NCBI GenBank assembly: GCA_002150815.3
Contig: NDFF03000026.1
Span: forward strand, 62,001 to 126,000
Origin: Grammothele lineata
Taxonomy: Eukaryota > Basidiomycota > Agaricomycetes > Polyporales > Polyporaceae
Reading direction: 5' to 3'
Length of the DNA stretch: 64,000 nucleotides
The translations under genes were made by a program, and so were the position numbers. Positions within the stretch are counted from its first letter, which is position 1; the number at the start of each line of letters is the position of its first letter. Shown in pieces: positions 44,945 to 58,000 of the stretch. Under the pieces are notes generated by a model that was not told the DNA's origin, did no database searches, and saw only the letters and a list, made by a program, of their open reading frames with translations.

Positions 44945-47900
44945 ATGCTGCTACTGACATCTCTCTCACTGCTTGCTGCGTTTGTCGATGCTCAAACTTC
45001 GTTCCAGACGTTCTTCCCCGCTAGCATCCCGTTAGCCGTTCGCTCCCCTTATCTTAACACTTGGCAACACACACTGAACACCAGCACCCCACTCTCCCGG
45101 TCATGGCCTTTGTTTTGGAACCAAGGAGTACATGTTCTCGTGTGTCCAAGTGGTTAATACGTACTAATCGCTCTAGTAGGCTGTCACGGGCTGGGCCGGG
45201 AAGATCAGAATAGACGGCGTTTCGTACGCATGGTTAGGGGCAGACCCCGCGCAAGCCGGGGCTAATATTTCTACCGTCACAAACGTCCAAATCACCCCTA
45301 CAAGATCTATTTACACGATGAAGGCGGGTCCGATGGATGTCAACATCACCTTCCTGTCTCCTGTCGAGGTTTGTGTCTACGTTATTGGGTGCTGTGATTG
45401 TGTTGTTGATGCAACTCAAGTCTAGCCTTCGGACTGGGTCAAGCAATCCCTGCCTTTCTCACACGTCTCTCTGGAAGCGACGTCAAATGACGGCACTTCG
45501 CACGATGTCCAAGTATATTCTGACATATCGACTGGTGAGACGTTTCGCACGATCATTTCCCTATCTCGGAGAGTGCTCACTGACTGGCGTCGTGCGTGCA
45601 GAATGGGTCTCAGGGAACAGAAATTCAGCCCCAGTGACATGGTCTCAGCAAAACACAGGATCAAGTATCTATCTGAAGCTCGAGCTCCAGGATCCCATGC
45701 AATACACCGAGAACAATGATCAGGCCCAAGACGGGACCGTGTACTATGCAACGCCGACTGTGAGTGGGAGCCTTGTGGCGAGCGAGAGGTCGAGCTGACA
45801 GCGTTGAGATAGAATTCACAAATGACGTGGCAAATAGATGGGGATGTTACGTCCCGTGACCAGTTCATCCAAAGCGGTGAGCTTAAGAACACACAAACGA
45901 ACGACTTCGGTCCGATTACGCCGTAAGTTCAATAGAATCTCACAACGGCGTCTTACACTGACGACTCTCGTGTTCGTCCTAGATACTACCACGTCTTGGC
46001 CTTTGCTGTCAATCTTGGAACCATCCACTCGACATCCGCCCCCGTGACGTGGTCGGTTGGCATCGTCAGGGACCCGGATATGCAATACGTGACGGAGCAA
46101 GGAACGACGCAAACCCGAAGACCATACTTTACGACGAAGTATTCGGATATTAGCTCAGCTGTGCGTCAAAATATCATCTTCTGTGAACCTAATTCCTTCA
46201 GAAAGCTCATGCTTAGGTTGGTAGATTGACGATGTCGTGTCTGGCTTTTCCTCAGCCTATGATCGCGCCCTCGCTCTGGATAACAAAATCATGGACGACG
46301 CGAGGAATATTTCTTCCAATTATGTGGATCTCGTGTCGCTCGCCACGCGGCAGACGATGGCTGCGATGGATATCACGATTCTGGACGGCCAAGCAGATGT
46401 GAAGACGTTTGTCAAGGACATTGGCGAATCTCCGTGCGTCCACTCGGTTTTTAATGTTCGGTCCTCGTGACTGTCTAACTGCCGAATTCTCTTTCCTCAT
46501 GACAGTCGCATCAACGCCGTCGAACGGTTGTACCAGGCCATGCCCGCGTATATCTACCTGAATGCCTCCTTGCTTCAAGGAATGCTCGTTCCGCTTCTAG
46601 AATCTCAGGATGGCTTGACCGGTCAAACGTACACGCTCCCCGATGTCGGTGAGTACATCATTTTCTCGTGAAGGTCGTTATTAAAGTCGTTTCCCAGGCG
46701 GTTCTTGGCCCAACGCCACTACTCAACGAACAAACATCATGGCAGAAAACGGTATCGACAGTAGGTTTTACCTCCGGTGTGTTCCACGTAGACGATCGCC
46801 AACACCCTCTCAGGGACGGCGAGCATGCTCATTATGATGTACGCACACGCACGATTCTCCGGAAACGGAGCCCTGCTCTCTCAGCACGTACGCTATTACA
46901 TCCAGATGTTCCACTCTTTCGGATGCTCATCTTCCTTTTGCAGTACGGGCTTGCGAAACGCTGGGCAGACTATCTCGTAGATATGACGACCATGCCTGAT
47001 TTGGGTTCTCAGTACGTCGATATACTCACACCCCATCGACGGCGGCCTGCTGAATTGGCTTCAGAATCATGGCCGACCAATCCGCGGGAAACCTGACGAA
47101 CCTCGCACTCAAGGGCATTATTGCCATTCAAGCCATGTCGGAGATTAGTCGCGCCACTGGACACGACAACGACGCGTTCGCTTACAAGGTTGGTCTCTCA
47201 CGTTGTACTCAGAAGGCCTTTGACGAGAAGCTCATTGGTCCTCTAAGAACAACGCGACGGCACTCATGATCGAGTGGCAGACGTCGGCGCTGTCTTCAGA
47301 CAACTCAACTATTCTTTCTCAATTTGGCGACGAGAACTCATGGTCGTTGACGTACAATCTGTACGCTGACGTCCTGCTTGGCACCAATCTGGTTCCACAA
47401 TCTGTGAGTTCACCTGTTTGCTCTGCGTCCAACGAGCCCTGCTGTCGTTCTCATAGTGGTTGTGTAGGTACTGGAAAGTCATACTCAATCCCTCAAGACA
47501 CGCTTGAGCAGTGGTACGTCTACATCCCTCTCAGCCACATGAGAGACGTACTGAGAACGGGGCCTTGCAGCACCTGGATTTGGCCTCCCGATAGACAGCA
47601 CCACAGGTGCAGATAGTAGCACAGGTAAGCCGAAGGGAGATCTCTCGTATCGCCTCCTCCCTATCCTGATCATTCAATGCTACAGCCTGGACCCTCTTCA
47701 CCGCGGCGGCAGTGACAGACCCTGAAGTCCGCGATCAACTTATCCAGGGAGTGTGGAACCGGGCGAGCTTCAATCAAACGCAAGGCCCCTTCATGGACTA
47801 CTACGAAGACGACACGGGGAGCGTCGACTCCTCTGCTGGACAAGCGGGGTACGTTATCAACTGCCATCTCGTAATTATGTCGCTTAGTTTGCTGCAGCCC

Positions 47901-48758
47901 TAGTGTTGGTTCCATGTTCTCGCTTCTTGCCCTCAAGTACGTGCATACCAAGTGCGATTGCTCCCATATACTGACGAGAATACGACTCCTATCAGCGTGA
48001 AAAATCAGACTATCACGTTAGACAATGATGGTCAGGACGACCCCAGCACTGCTTCGAGCAAGAAGAGTAATTACACCGCCGCGATCGTTGGCGGCGTCGT
48101 GGGTGGAGTCATGGTCATCGCCATCACCATCATAGGCGCGTACTGCCTTCATCGCCCAAGAAGACGCCACGACCGTAGCGTGTACGAGAGCGCCGTCACT
48201 AAGCGGCTTTCCGGTTCCACGGAGGAGCTTCGCTCGGGAGACATTTCGCAGTCCTTTACCTCACGCGATTATGGTGCCCACCCATTCCCATGGACCAACA
48301 GCGAGGACGGCTACACGACTCTTGCCACGATGGAAGGCGGGGGCAGCTCCCATTCCCCTACGCCCTCCATCATCCTTCCGCCATCGAAGGCGAGGATGGC
48401 GCGCTCTCGCTCCGCCGCGCAGCACCTCAACAGCGCGAGCCCCGACTTGCCCCCGTTACCAAGCCTTCCAGAACAAAACTCCTCTGCCTCTGTGATAGGC
48501 ACGATCGCGGATTCCTCTCTACCAGACGGAGGTCCAGGTGGCATGTCAGGCGGGGCTCCGCCGTTGCAGCACAACAGGCGAGCCTCCGCTCCATCCTCTG
48601 ACGCAGGCGCGGGTGCGGGTACAGTCTCGGACTCGACTTCACTGTTGTCACCGAGGGAGCTTGTGGGGTTGCGGTCGGAGGTGCAGATGCTACGGCATGT
48701 CATGCAGCAGCTGCGTGCGGACAGACTCGAGGCACCGCCGGTGTACGAGACCGTGTAA
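44945..48758 (+). CDS. GtaA-like membrane-anchored protein, array copy 3
   Basis: Eighteen exons by comparison; exon 1 is 44945-45127 and the stop is TAA at 48756. Signal peptide MLLLTSLSLLAAFVDA, then TFFPASIPLAVRSPYLNTW, GWAGKIRIDGVSYAWLGADP, VTNVQITPTRSIY, YVDLVSLATRQTMAAMDITI, RINAVERLYQAMPAYIYLNA, MLIMMYAHARFSGNGA and WSLTYNLYADVLLGTNLVP. The membrane helix is AAIVGGVVGGVMVIAITIIG, followed by basic HRPRRRHDR. The tail carries a PPSKARMAR segment also seen (as PPTKEREAR) in copy 4, and ends LEAPPVYETV. Frames are intact. It resembles copy 2 most, so the two probably come from one of the later duplications. At the intron where copies 1 and 2 use GC, this copy has a normal GT (ATCGACAGTAGG). 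Confidence 0.85.
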
Positions 48759-49012
48759 GTAGCGGGTTGAACTGCACTGAGATGGCATTCTGTCACGGGT
48801 GGTCTGCTGAGATTAGCACAGCATACGCGTCATGCTAGTAATCTGTGTTTACTCTGGGTTATCGGACTTTGTATTTATTTATCAGACGTCAGACTCCACT
48901 GACTCGTGCTCCATTACAGCGGTATTAATAAAGTGTGCAAAACGAGTGCGAGCAACCGCACGGAGCGGGCATGCATGCATATTGTACGAAGTTGGCCAAG
49001 GCCTCAGGGTGG

Positions 49013-50538
49013 TCATATGTTCTCCTTCGCACGCGCAGCGGCCTGCTCGTCGTTGTGAACCCACGTGTCCGCGCGGCCGAGGAGGCGTCCGGGGTGGAAG
49101 AAGTTCAGGGTATACATGGCGAGCACAATCATCGCGCCGTCGAGGACGTCTTTCGAGGGATAGAACGATCAGAGATGGTCGAGAGGGCTACGATGGAGTG
49201 ATTAATACTCACTAAAGTAGACTTGCGTCGTGATGATCACGCCGCGCCAGCCGTCTGCGAGTTCCTACAGTTCGGTCGAGATCCGAGTCTCAGCAAATAT
49301 AGACGAGGAGGTAAGGGGAATGACTCACGATAACACGGTATATTGACCTGTTGAGACGGCGCCAACGTCACTTAGTGTACGAAGATCCATGAGATAGTCT
49401 TCAGTTGACACATACCGGATGAGAAGGAATACGGACTCGAGACTCAAGCCTACGAGCATGAGCTTCGTCCCTTTCTCCATTGGTTCACAGCGGAACTGAG
49501 GGCCTGCGCGTTTGAAGGGGTGGTCATAGACGTAACGGAGGACGAACTCCGCGGCGAGCGTCACGTAGACAATCAGTGCAACTGCGAATGGGTCAGCGCA
49601 GGGCAAACTCAGTGATGGGTGAGCACACTCACGCAGCTGGAACGAGACGCCGGCGAGCATGATGTGTCCTCCCTAAGCAGAGATAGTATTAGTGTGCTCG
49701 TCGCGTTGGCTCGACGACCGAATATGCCTACGGGTTTGGCGTTTTCGCCATTCTTCACAGCGATGGATGCTTTGGCTCCACCCAAGGCTTGAATCACAAG
49801 AGCAATGACGTCCTGCACGGCATGAACTACGGTCAATAACGTGGGTGATCAGGCTAGAGAGATATTCACGTACGCAAGAGAGGAAGATGATGGTATCTAG
49901 AACATAGAAACGTTATTATACGGTAGAGATTGTCAAGAAAAGAGATGACGTACATGTTCTCGCCTTCAGCCTGCTGTACGACTGCCCCATTCTGTGCATG
50001 ATCTGGCCGAGGATCATGAAGTTTGCCGCGATGAGTGGAGTCGGGGAAATAATCGTGGTGGTGATTCTAACACAAAGAATGGGTGAACACGCATTAAAAT
50101 CAAGAAACGAACGCCGGATGCGTACTGCATGAGGTACGGTGTGATTGAGAAGACGTCCGTACTAGACCACAGGCGCGCTGCCCACCCCAGGATCTCCCCA
50201 ACGCCGGCTATGCATGCGGTTGGAATAAGCCACCAGAGGCGCGAGTGGATTGCCTGTCCTACGTGGACAGCTGTCCAAGATATTGTGGGTAAGTGAGTGG
50301 GGAGTGCCGCAGAGGCTACGGATACATTGCTCACCTGTCGAGAGAGAGAAGAGGACGACGAATAAGATGCAAATCCACTCCGTAGGCACATAGCCGTAAG
50401 GGTTGATTTCCTTCTTAACACCTGATGGGCTGACGGCCACTACTGAATAAAGACGACACGGATGTCAGTCGCTGGTCGTGGGCGCGTGTAAGCAACGGGA
50501 AGATACTCACATATAATAGAACCGTTCGTCGAAGACAT
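49013..50538 (-). CDS. RTA1-like seven-helix membrane protein
   Basis: Eleven exons on the minus strand (50538-50511, 50442-50335, 50270-50126, 50066-49954, 49896-49874, 49812-49732, 49672-49633, 49581-49416, 49347-49329, 49264-49213, 49149-49013) join in phase to 303 residues. Family marks are YGYVPTEWICILFVVLFSLS, WWLIPTACIAGVGEILGWAA, ISPTPLIAANFMILGQIM, HIMLAGVSFQLLALIVYV and a final MIVLAMYTLNFFHPGRLLG, giving about seven transmembrane segments. RTA1-family proteins are fungal plasma-membrane proteins linked to lipid translocation and resistance to sphingoid or azole-type stress; the exact role here is unknown. It is the only intact gene on the minus strand within the GtaA-like array and sits only 255 bp from the end of copy 3, tail to tail. 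Confidence 0.85.
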
Positions 50539-52066
50539 CTTGAGGCCCGAGAGCGGAAATGAAGGGAAGAACTGCTGCACTGTTTGGGCAAAGGTAGTGG
50601 CAGGGTTTCGGAAAGCAAGGGCTGCGAAGACGTGCGAAGGCCCATCGGCGTTCGGGGAGCTCTATAAGTGCAGCATTCGACGGCTTGGCGGAAGCTTATG
50701 ACGATAAGACAGGGCGCAGCAAGGAGAACCGGGCGCAATTTGAAGTCGACAAGGGGGTAAAGATGCGAGCGAATGGGGAAGAGAGGGCGGCGGACGTTCA
50801 TATCCGGTCCTCAGCGGCTCGAGACGCCATCGGCGCAAGAGAACCTGTATTGCGGCCCGGGTGGACGGCTGCTAACTTGTAAAGCTTCAGTAAGGTTGAT
50901 CACGCCGTAAGCCGTGTCGCATGCGAAGGAATTTGTAGTCTGAGAGATTTAAACAAGAAGCTCGAGGTACTAGCCGTTCGATGATAGAGATCAGGAAGCG
51001 CTGGGGGTGTCCACTAGGTTAGCTAGAGTCGGACCCGGATGCAAACACCCGGGCCCGAAGCCGGCTGCAGCTCCCGGGGCTGCATTCTCGATCACTCTGA
51101 CCTTGCTGCCGGGATACTTCGACCTGGTGTCACTGTGTCATTCTTGCTGAGTACTGCATTCATCTTTGATTGGGGCGACGAATGGTTCAGGTCAAGGTGG
51201 GTTGAAAATGTTGAACTCGTCGGCGGCTGTCGATCGCTGTGGAAGATCACGTAATCAAACTCAGCGCGGGCCGGCCGGGACGGCGCTTACAAATTGCTGC
51301 GAGTGGGCTGGCAACTGCGGGCCAACTTGAACTAGAAGAGCGTTCAACGCGGCGTAGAAGATGCCCCCATCTATTGGTAACTTAGGCGTAGTATAAACCA
51401 TCCTCTGGGCGTCACTGAGCTTCCCATTTGCATACAGGTTAACCACTCACGACGACTTCTCTCAGACCGGGAATGCTATGTTGTTCGAGTTCTCCCATCT
51501 GGCAACTTGAATGCGACTCGTACTCTGAGTCCCTCTAACGCGTTGCTATCGTGAAGATGAGAGTCTCCGGAGCGGTATATCTCCGTATAGGCTGCAGAAC
51601 AGAACGATGGCAGCTGGCTCCGCCGTCTGTAGCTGAGTAGGCTATGACGGTTCGAATCAGCCTGTCTAAGGAAACTTGAAACGTCCATCATCAATCAAGT
51701 CTTGGGCGGCGTCCTAGGCATCCATATTGCCGTCGCAGGTCTATAGCGCTTGAATTACGTGGTACGCAAGAATAACTTCCTCGACGTGTGTGAGAGCGGC
51801 CAGCATGGTGTCCCACCAGCCCGGCTGCCCGTCCCCACGCTTGAGCTTCAGCAGGAACTCTGGGCATCCTATGAGCACGCGACCAGTTGCAAACGTCTTG
51901 TCCAATGTGAAGAAGATAGAAGGATACATGATTTTGCAACTTCCGACATCCTAGTTGGAGCGCGCCGCCGCGTGGACAAATCAGCCTTGACGTCGGTGGT
52001 ATTGATACCGGATCACAGGCCCTGACTTCTACTTCTGTATTCATTCACCGACGTCCAGCATCCTTG
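50539..52066. other. intergenic region, promoter of the RTA1-like gene
   Basis: 1.5 kb between two divergent genes. It includes the possible remnant listed at 51261-51930. The rest has no coding signal. Confidence 0.3.
51261..51930 (-). pseudogene. unrecognised gene fragment(s)
   Basis: On the minus strand, 51929-51741 gives a well-formed peptide (TFATGRVLIGCPEFLLKLKR, then GQPGWWDTMLAALTHVEEVI), and 51446-51261 gives another (PIDGGIFYAALNALLVQVGP). Both look like real protein sequence, but stops separate them and I could not link them with good splice sites. This may be a decayed gene or one whose exons I have not resolved. The family is not recognised. Confidence 0.3.
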
Positions 52067-53958
52067 ATGGATGTCTTACCCCTCCTCTTTGCTGTTCGCA
52101 CGATCTTCTCCATCCTCTCCCGCCCATACCGTGCCCGCTACAGCAACACGAGCCATGCCCACCGCCTAGAACGCTCTGACCCGTTGAAACCCACAGATAC
52201 ACGATCTCACGAACCCGTTATACGAGTTGTCAGCGTCGACAATCCGCACGGATGTATGCAAACCTACCCTTGGTTTTTCTTCTGCAGATTGTCTCTACGT
52301 ATCTTGTGCATGCCGCACTCGAGGTGAGTTGTAAACCGTCTTTTTCTTGTTGAAATGGTCTGATCGCATGCCTCCTGATCGATAGGTCACCAACCCTGGG
52401 CCGCTCGTCAGTGTGACAGCGCACGGAGGACAGCCCTGTGAGGTCGACTGGCGCGATGACGGATCGGCCCCTCTTCTCGTCGACATCGGCCTGTGTAATG
52501 TCTTCCTCTACAATGTCCACGGTCGCGTGAGTTCTTTTTCCTCGGCTACGCGCCGAGTATGATGAGCGATGGCTGATGAGAGGGTTTCTCCTTCCCGCAG
52601 AAACTCATACAGCAAATTCAGACGGTGAACATCTCTGCACAGAGCATATTGAAATTCACAGTGAGTACTGTTCTCGATCAGCAAATGTGTACCAACATGT
52701 GTTTATCTCTGCGTCTTCTCTGTTTCTTTCAGCCTGATCCTAAGGCCGGACCCAATTCGGATAGCTAGTAAGCACCCTCGAGCTCATGGCATACGTCTGC
52801 CATGCGCTCTACTGAACAACTATCTTGATAGTTACATTAATTTCACGGCGGTAAACCCCATAAACAACGTAATTTATGATCAATTTTCCTCTTTGTTCAC
52901 GTGAGTACCTCTACATCTCGCGTAGACACCAGGGATATGCACAACGTCAGTTATGGATAAGTATTTGCACGTTCGCTGTATGGGACAAGGGCACGTGCGG
53001 AGGAGTGGCCCTGACGGACATTTTGTATGACTGCAAGCGTTCCAACTGTATAACATCCACAATCTGACGCTATCCATTCAACAGCATCGACTCTATGACC
53101 GGATCCCTCGACTCTCCCGTTCCCAGCGACACTTCAGCCATCGTCGATCCCTCTTCCGAACTCGTCACAGCGTCAACGAGCACCACGATTCCAAGTACCA
53201 CGGTCTCGAACGGTACTTCCGCGGTTATCAGTCCTTCCCCGGTATCTACAAACTCAGACACTACTCTCTCAACGGTCCACGGCACCTCTGTAGCCACATC
53301 CAACGCCGTCGTGCAGGCAACAGGGAATGCTATGGGCAAGGAAGGAGGTGTGAGCCGCTCGAGCGACCGATCCAAAATCATCGCGGCCGCAGTCACAAGC
53401 ATCGTCGTCGTCATCGGGGCCATCGTTGCCGTCGTCACTTTCTTGTACTTTCGCCGTGGCCGCGCAAAGGCTCGTGCAAGTACACAGAGGCTTATCGACA
53501 TTCACGCGGAGACCCGGGATTCAGTTCACGGCAGTGGGGATGTGGTCGATATCAGCGACGAGCGGACAGACACGGAGGGATTGTCGACCACCGGCGCCGT
53601 TCTCGCACCGACTTCGTACTCGCCCTCGACCTCAGAGCAGCGGAGCGGGCAACCATTTCCGGTGCGAGAGAAGGCGCAAGTGCCGGTGACCGTGGTGGCT
53701 GCGTCACTGCGTACTGAGCCTGAGGGCTGGTCTCATAGCACGTCCGAGGGCCTATTCGCTGAGTCGGCAAGCGTTCAACACCAGCCAGAAGCGTCTTCAT
53801 GGTCAGGCGATGGGACAGGGACGGGATCCGAGTACACCGCTGCATCGACGGAAAGCTCAGGCGTTGTCAACTCGTTGCGGGCGGAGATGCGGACGTTGCG
53901 GCGGGCGATGGAATATATGCGAGCACAGATCGAGCGACCGCCTACGTACTCGGAATGA
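52067..53958 (+). CDS. Kre9-like single-pass membrane protein with PPxY tail
   Basis: Seven exons (52067-52093, 52288-52323, 52386-52526, 52601-52660, 52733-52767, 52832-52900, 53085-53958) give 413 residues. Exons 1 and 2 encode a signal peptide, MDVLPLLFAIVSTYLVHAAL. A single beta-sandwich-like domain follows (VTNPGPLVSVTAHGGQPCEV, LCNVFLYNVHGR, YYINFTAVN), resembling fungal Kre9/Knh1-type Ser-Thr-rich membrane proteins. A Ser/Thr stalk, a helix (IIAAAVTSIVVVIGAIVAVV) and basic YFRRGRAKAR come next. The cytoplasmic tail ends with VNSLRAEMRTLRRAMEYM and ERPPTYSE, the same module that ends the five GtaA-like proteins around it. The first exon of nine codons was found by joining the ATG to the signal peptide through GTTCGC..CTGCAG. 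Function is unknown; a cell-wall or surface-sensor role would fit. Confidence 0.75.
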
Positions 53959-55095
53959 TTCGTCGATTGCAGACGTTTACTACTCTGTAGTTAGAAATGT
54001 CAGAGATGTCATGTGGGAAACAGGGTTCCTGCCGAGCTCACCGAAGATTGGTTACCTAACCCATCTGGAGGAAGGCGACAAGTGCTTAGCGCTCAGCGTC
54101 GGTGCCCGCGCCCGATACGGCCGCAGCGAGAGATCACGTAATCCGGATGCGAAGCCGGACGGGAGGCCCGTACTCCGGAGGGCGCTTACAGGTGACTGTC
54201 ACTCGTGTTCAACGTTCGCTCATATGTACGTTCAACGTCGGGGCTCGGAGGATAAGTACTCGTTTCCATGGATCCTCGAAATGTCTCACTTAGAACAGTT
54301 GATGATAGGAGCAGTATGCTTGACTTGAGACGTCTTGTCCGCACTAGTCTAGCTTACCCTCCTGTCCCACACTGGCAGATTTGCCGATTCTATCTCCAAG
54401 TACGATGCAAAGCGCAACGGTATACCAAGCATCACGTAACTGGCTGCTGGGATGTCATCTGTGGCATTTGCTTGGACTAGGATTGTGCGTATGCTCCATA
54501 CTTATTATGGCCAAACATTGACGGTCGTTACGACTTTGAACATGCTTAGAGTGTTGCTGTACGGTGCCAGGTATAGCGAACGCGGTCATCATTCAATCAC
54601 TTTGGTATCTGCACAAGGGACAAAAATACAGCCTCACGAGACGCCGAGGAGCTGGGCGCGGCCGAGCATGCTCGGTGAGCCCATCTCTCCTGAAAGCCGA
54701 ACGCATTTCACTGACCCGGGAGAAGTAATAGCTCTCGTCGGAAAGACGAAGCACTCCTTATCCTCTGACCCAACGTTCGTAAACAGGTTTATCTCCTTCC
54801 CCTTGGATGAGTCTAGCGGACAAGAGGGGAGAAAGGGCTGCAGATGGGATAAAGGTACATCGGCGCTGGAGGCGATGCCGGCAGCAGAGTGGGAGATGGA
54901 TCTGTCACGGAAGCAGATTCGGCGCTCCCGGTGCAGCGCAGAATGAACGCAGAGTTTGCCTTTCTCGCACAGCTCTTCTCACTCATCAAACTCTCCTTGC
55001 CGAGTTCACCCATGCAGCGTCCCGTGCCCATCTCTCCGCCCACTCGCCTCTCGCCCGTTGTCCTTGTCGCCCGCATGTGCCCTTCCTAGCCCGCC
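53959..55095. other. intergenic region, promoter of array copy 4
   Basis: 1.1 kb with no coding gene recognised. The last 150 bp are rich in CT and CAC, as is usual at fungal transcription starts. Confidence 0.35.
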
Positions 55096-58000
55096 ATGCT
55101 CGTCGTCCTACTCGTCCTTCTCTTCGCGCAAGTCGTGCATGGTCAAGGCCCCGTGCAGACGTTCTTCCCGGCCAGTATCCCTCTCGCCCTTCGCTCGCCT
55201 TACATGAGCACATGGGACGTCGCTTTGAACTCAAGCGGACCTATATCGTCCTCATGGCCTGTCTTCTGGGGACAATCGGTGCGTTATCGTGTGTTTCGGG
55301 TGGTGGATGCGTTTTCGAGATAGTGTTCTAGGCCATCATGGGATGGGCAGGAAAGATCCAGGTAGACGGGACCACATATGCATGGCTCGGTGATGATCCC
55401 GCTCAGTTTGGACCCAATATCTCCACTGTCACGAATCTGCAAATCACGCCGACCAGGTCCATCTACACGATGACTGCGGGGCCAATGAACATCACAGTCA
55501 CCTTCCTATCTCCTGTCGAGGTGAGTGTCTAGTTCTATGTGGGTCCTGCTTCCGCCCATGACCTTCGTGCGTAGCCGGCAGACTTGGTCAAGCAGTCGCT
55601 CCCATTCTCCTACGTAGCGATCGAAGCCACACCTTTGGATGGTCAGACGCACGCTGTGAAAGTGTACTCAGATATTTCCGCTGGTAAGTGAATAAACCAA
55701 CTGCTGGTCGTTGCGTGGTCGATATGTTTCTTCCCTAGAGTGGAACTCTGGGGACCGAGGGAAGGTTGTGCAATGGAGTAATCAGAACACGGGTGCAAGC
55801 ATTTACCATGAGATTGAGCTTGAAGATCCCGTGGCAGATTCGGAGATTAGTAACCAAGCGGAGGACGGAACAGCGTATTACGCTATACCTACGGTGAGTG
55901 GTCTAACGCCAGTTATAGATTTCATCCTCCATGTTGACTGTATGCGCTCTATACAGGGCCCTGGAGTGACGTGGATGATAGACAGGGATGTCACCTGTCG
56001 TGATGAATTCATCGCTAACGGCGCACTTCTCAACACGGCGTCCAGTAAATTTGGGCCCATCAACAAGTGAGTTCACCGAATCATAGAAAGTCATATTCCC
56101 CTGGGCTAAAGTGATGTTTACACAGTCCGTTCTTTGTCTTCGCCTTCGCGGTCGATATCGGCAATGTCGGCCCGGGCTCGTCGAAACCCGTAGCGTGGTC
56201 GGTGGGCAGAGTCCGTGACCCGTCGGTGCAATATACGACTTTCACCGGAAGCACGCAAGCTCGTAGTCCATACTACGTCACTGATCTTCCGAACACAGCA
56301 TCTTTCGTGCGCGCAGTCTGTCTTATGGTCGCTCGCTCTGCGCTGACGCGGTGATCCAGATTGATGCGTTCACATCCGACTACTCCGCAGCGCACGACCG
56401 CGCGGTTGCGCTCGACCAGAAGATCATGGGAGACGCAGCGAAGATCTCGGCCCACTATGTCGACTTGGTGTCCCTCGCGACGCGTCAGACTATGTCCTCG
56501 ATGGACATAACCGTGCAGAATAACGACGGCAAGGTGAACTCGTCAGACGTGAAGACGTTCGTGAAGGATATCGGTTACTCTCAGTACGCATTGCTTCACC
56601 TATGCTCACGCACACACCAAGCTCATCGCAATTGACGACTTTGAAGACGCGTCAGCCCTGTAGAGCGACTATATGCTGCCTTCCCGGCATATCTGTACCT
56701 CAATGCGTCCATGTGCTCAGCAATGCTCGCTCCTCTGCTCGAATCTCAAGATGAGCTGACAGGCCAGCGCTTCGCGTCTCCCGACATCGGTGAGAGTCTC
56801 GCGCTGTCCTGGCATGCATGCATGGCTTATTCCGGACTCAGGTCCATCATATCCTCTGGCGACGGGTGCACATGGGGATGTCCCTACCCAGGGCATTGAG
56901 CGTAAGTACAGCGCGCACAAGCATCGCTGCGCGATCTCACACGACTTACAGAGTCGGGGAACATGCTGATCATGATGTATGCGCATGCAAGATTCTCCGG
57001 GGATGGAAACCTTCTTGCGCAGCACGTACGTCCTCCGTATGGCTGCACTGATCGTTGACGCTCATCGTATGTACATGTAGTACACCACTGCGAAGCGGTG
57101 GGCGGACTACCTCGTCGGCAGCGTGACGATGCCAAATCTGGGCAGCCAGTAAGTCTCCATCTCCTTGTCGTATCTCAGAAACTAAGGGATTGTCAGGGTT
57201 CCAGCGGACGAGACTACCGGCAACTCGACAAACCTCGCGCTGAAAGGAATCATTGGCATCAAGGCCATGGCTGAGATCAGTCGCGCGGTAGGGAACGACT
57301 CCGACGCACAGTTGTACGGCGTAAGCAGCACGTCACTCAGTCAATACCATCATCGGCTGACTTTGAGCAGAGTCAAGCCTCTACTCTCATCGGCGAGTGG
57401 CAGTCGTTGGCGATCTCGCCAAATGACCAGCACATTCTCGGGATCTTCGGCGATGAGCAATCGTGGTCGTTGACATACAACCTCTACGCCGACAAGCTTC
57501 TAGGGACAAATTTGATTCCGGATGCTGTGAGCAGTGCTCAATATCGTGCTGCGTTCCTTCCTAACATCGATCTTCTTGTATGCAGGTGCTGCAGGGCCAT
57601 ACCAAAGATCTTGGTCTTCGCCTCAACGCTGGCAAGTCCTTCTTCCACATATCGGTTGTCCCTGCTTATAAAAAGGCATCTAGCTTCATCATTCGGGTTG
57701 GCGATGGACAACAGCGCAAACCCGATCACTAGCATGGGTACGCCCTCGTGATAATCCCACGAAAATCGGCTTAATTCAGCGTCGAATACATAGCTTGGCT
57801 CTTGCACACGGCGGCTGTAGTGACTGATCCCAACGTCCGCGACATGTTGACGGCTGGCGCGTGGGCACGAGCGAACTCGAACCTGACAAAAGTGGCGTTC
57901 ATGGACTACTACAATATCACAACGGGCGCAGTCCCGACGACCAGCGGTACTGCTGGGTAAGTACTAAGTCGGCTTCACTCTCACACGACGCGAGCACTAA

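Noticed and set aside
51650..51672. GGTTCGAATC resembling a tRNA T-loop
   Set aside because: The surrounding bases do not pair and no cloverleaf could be built.
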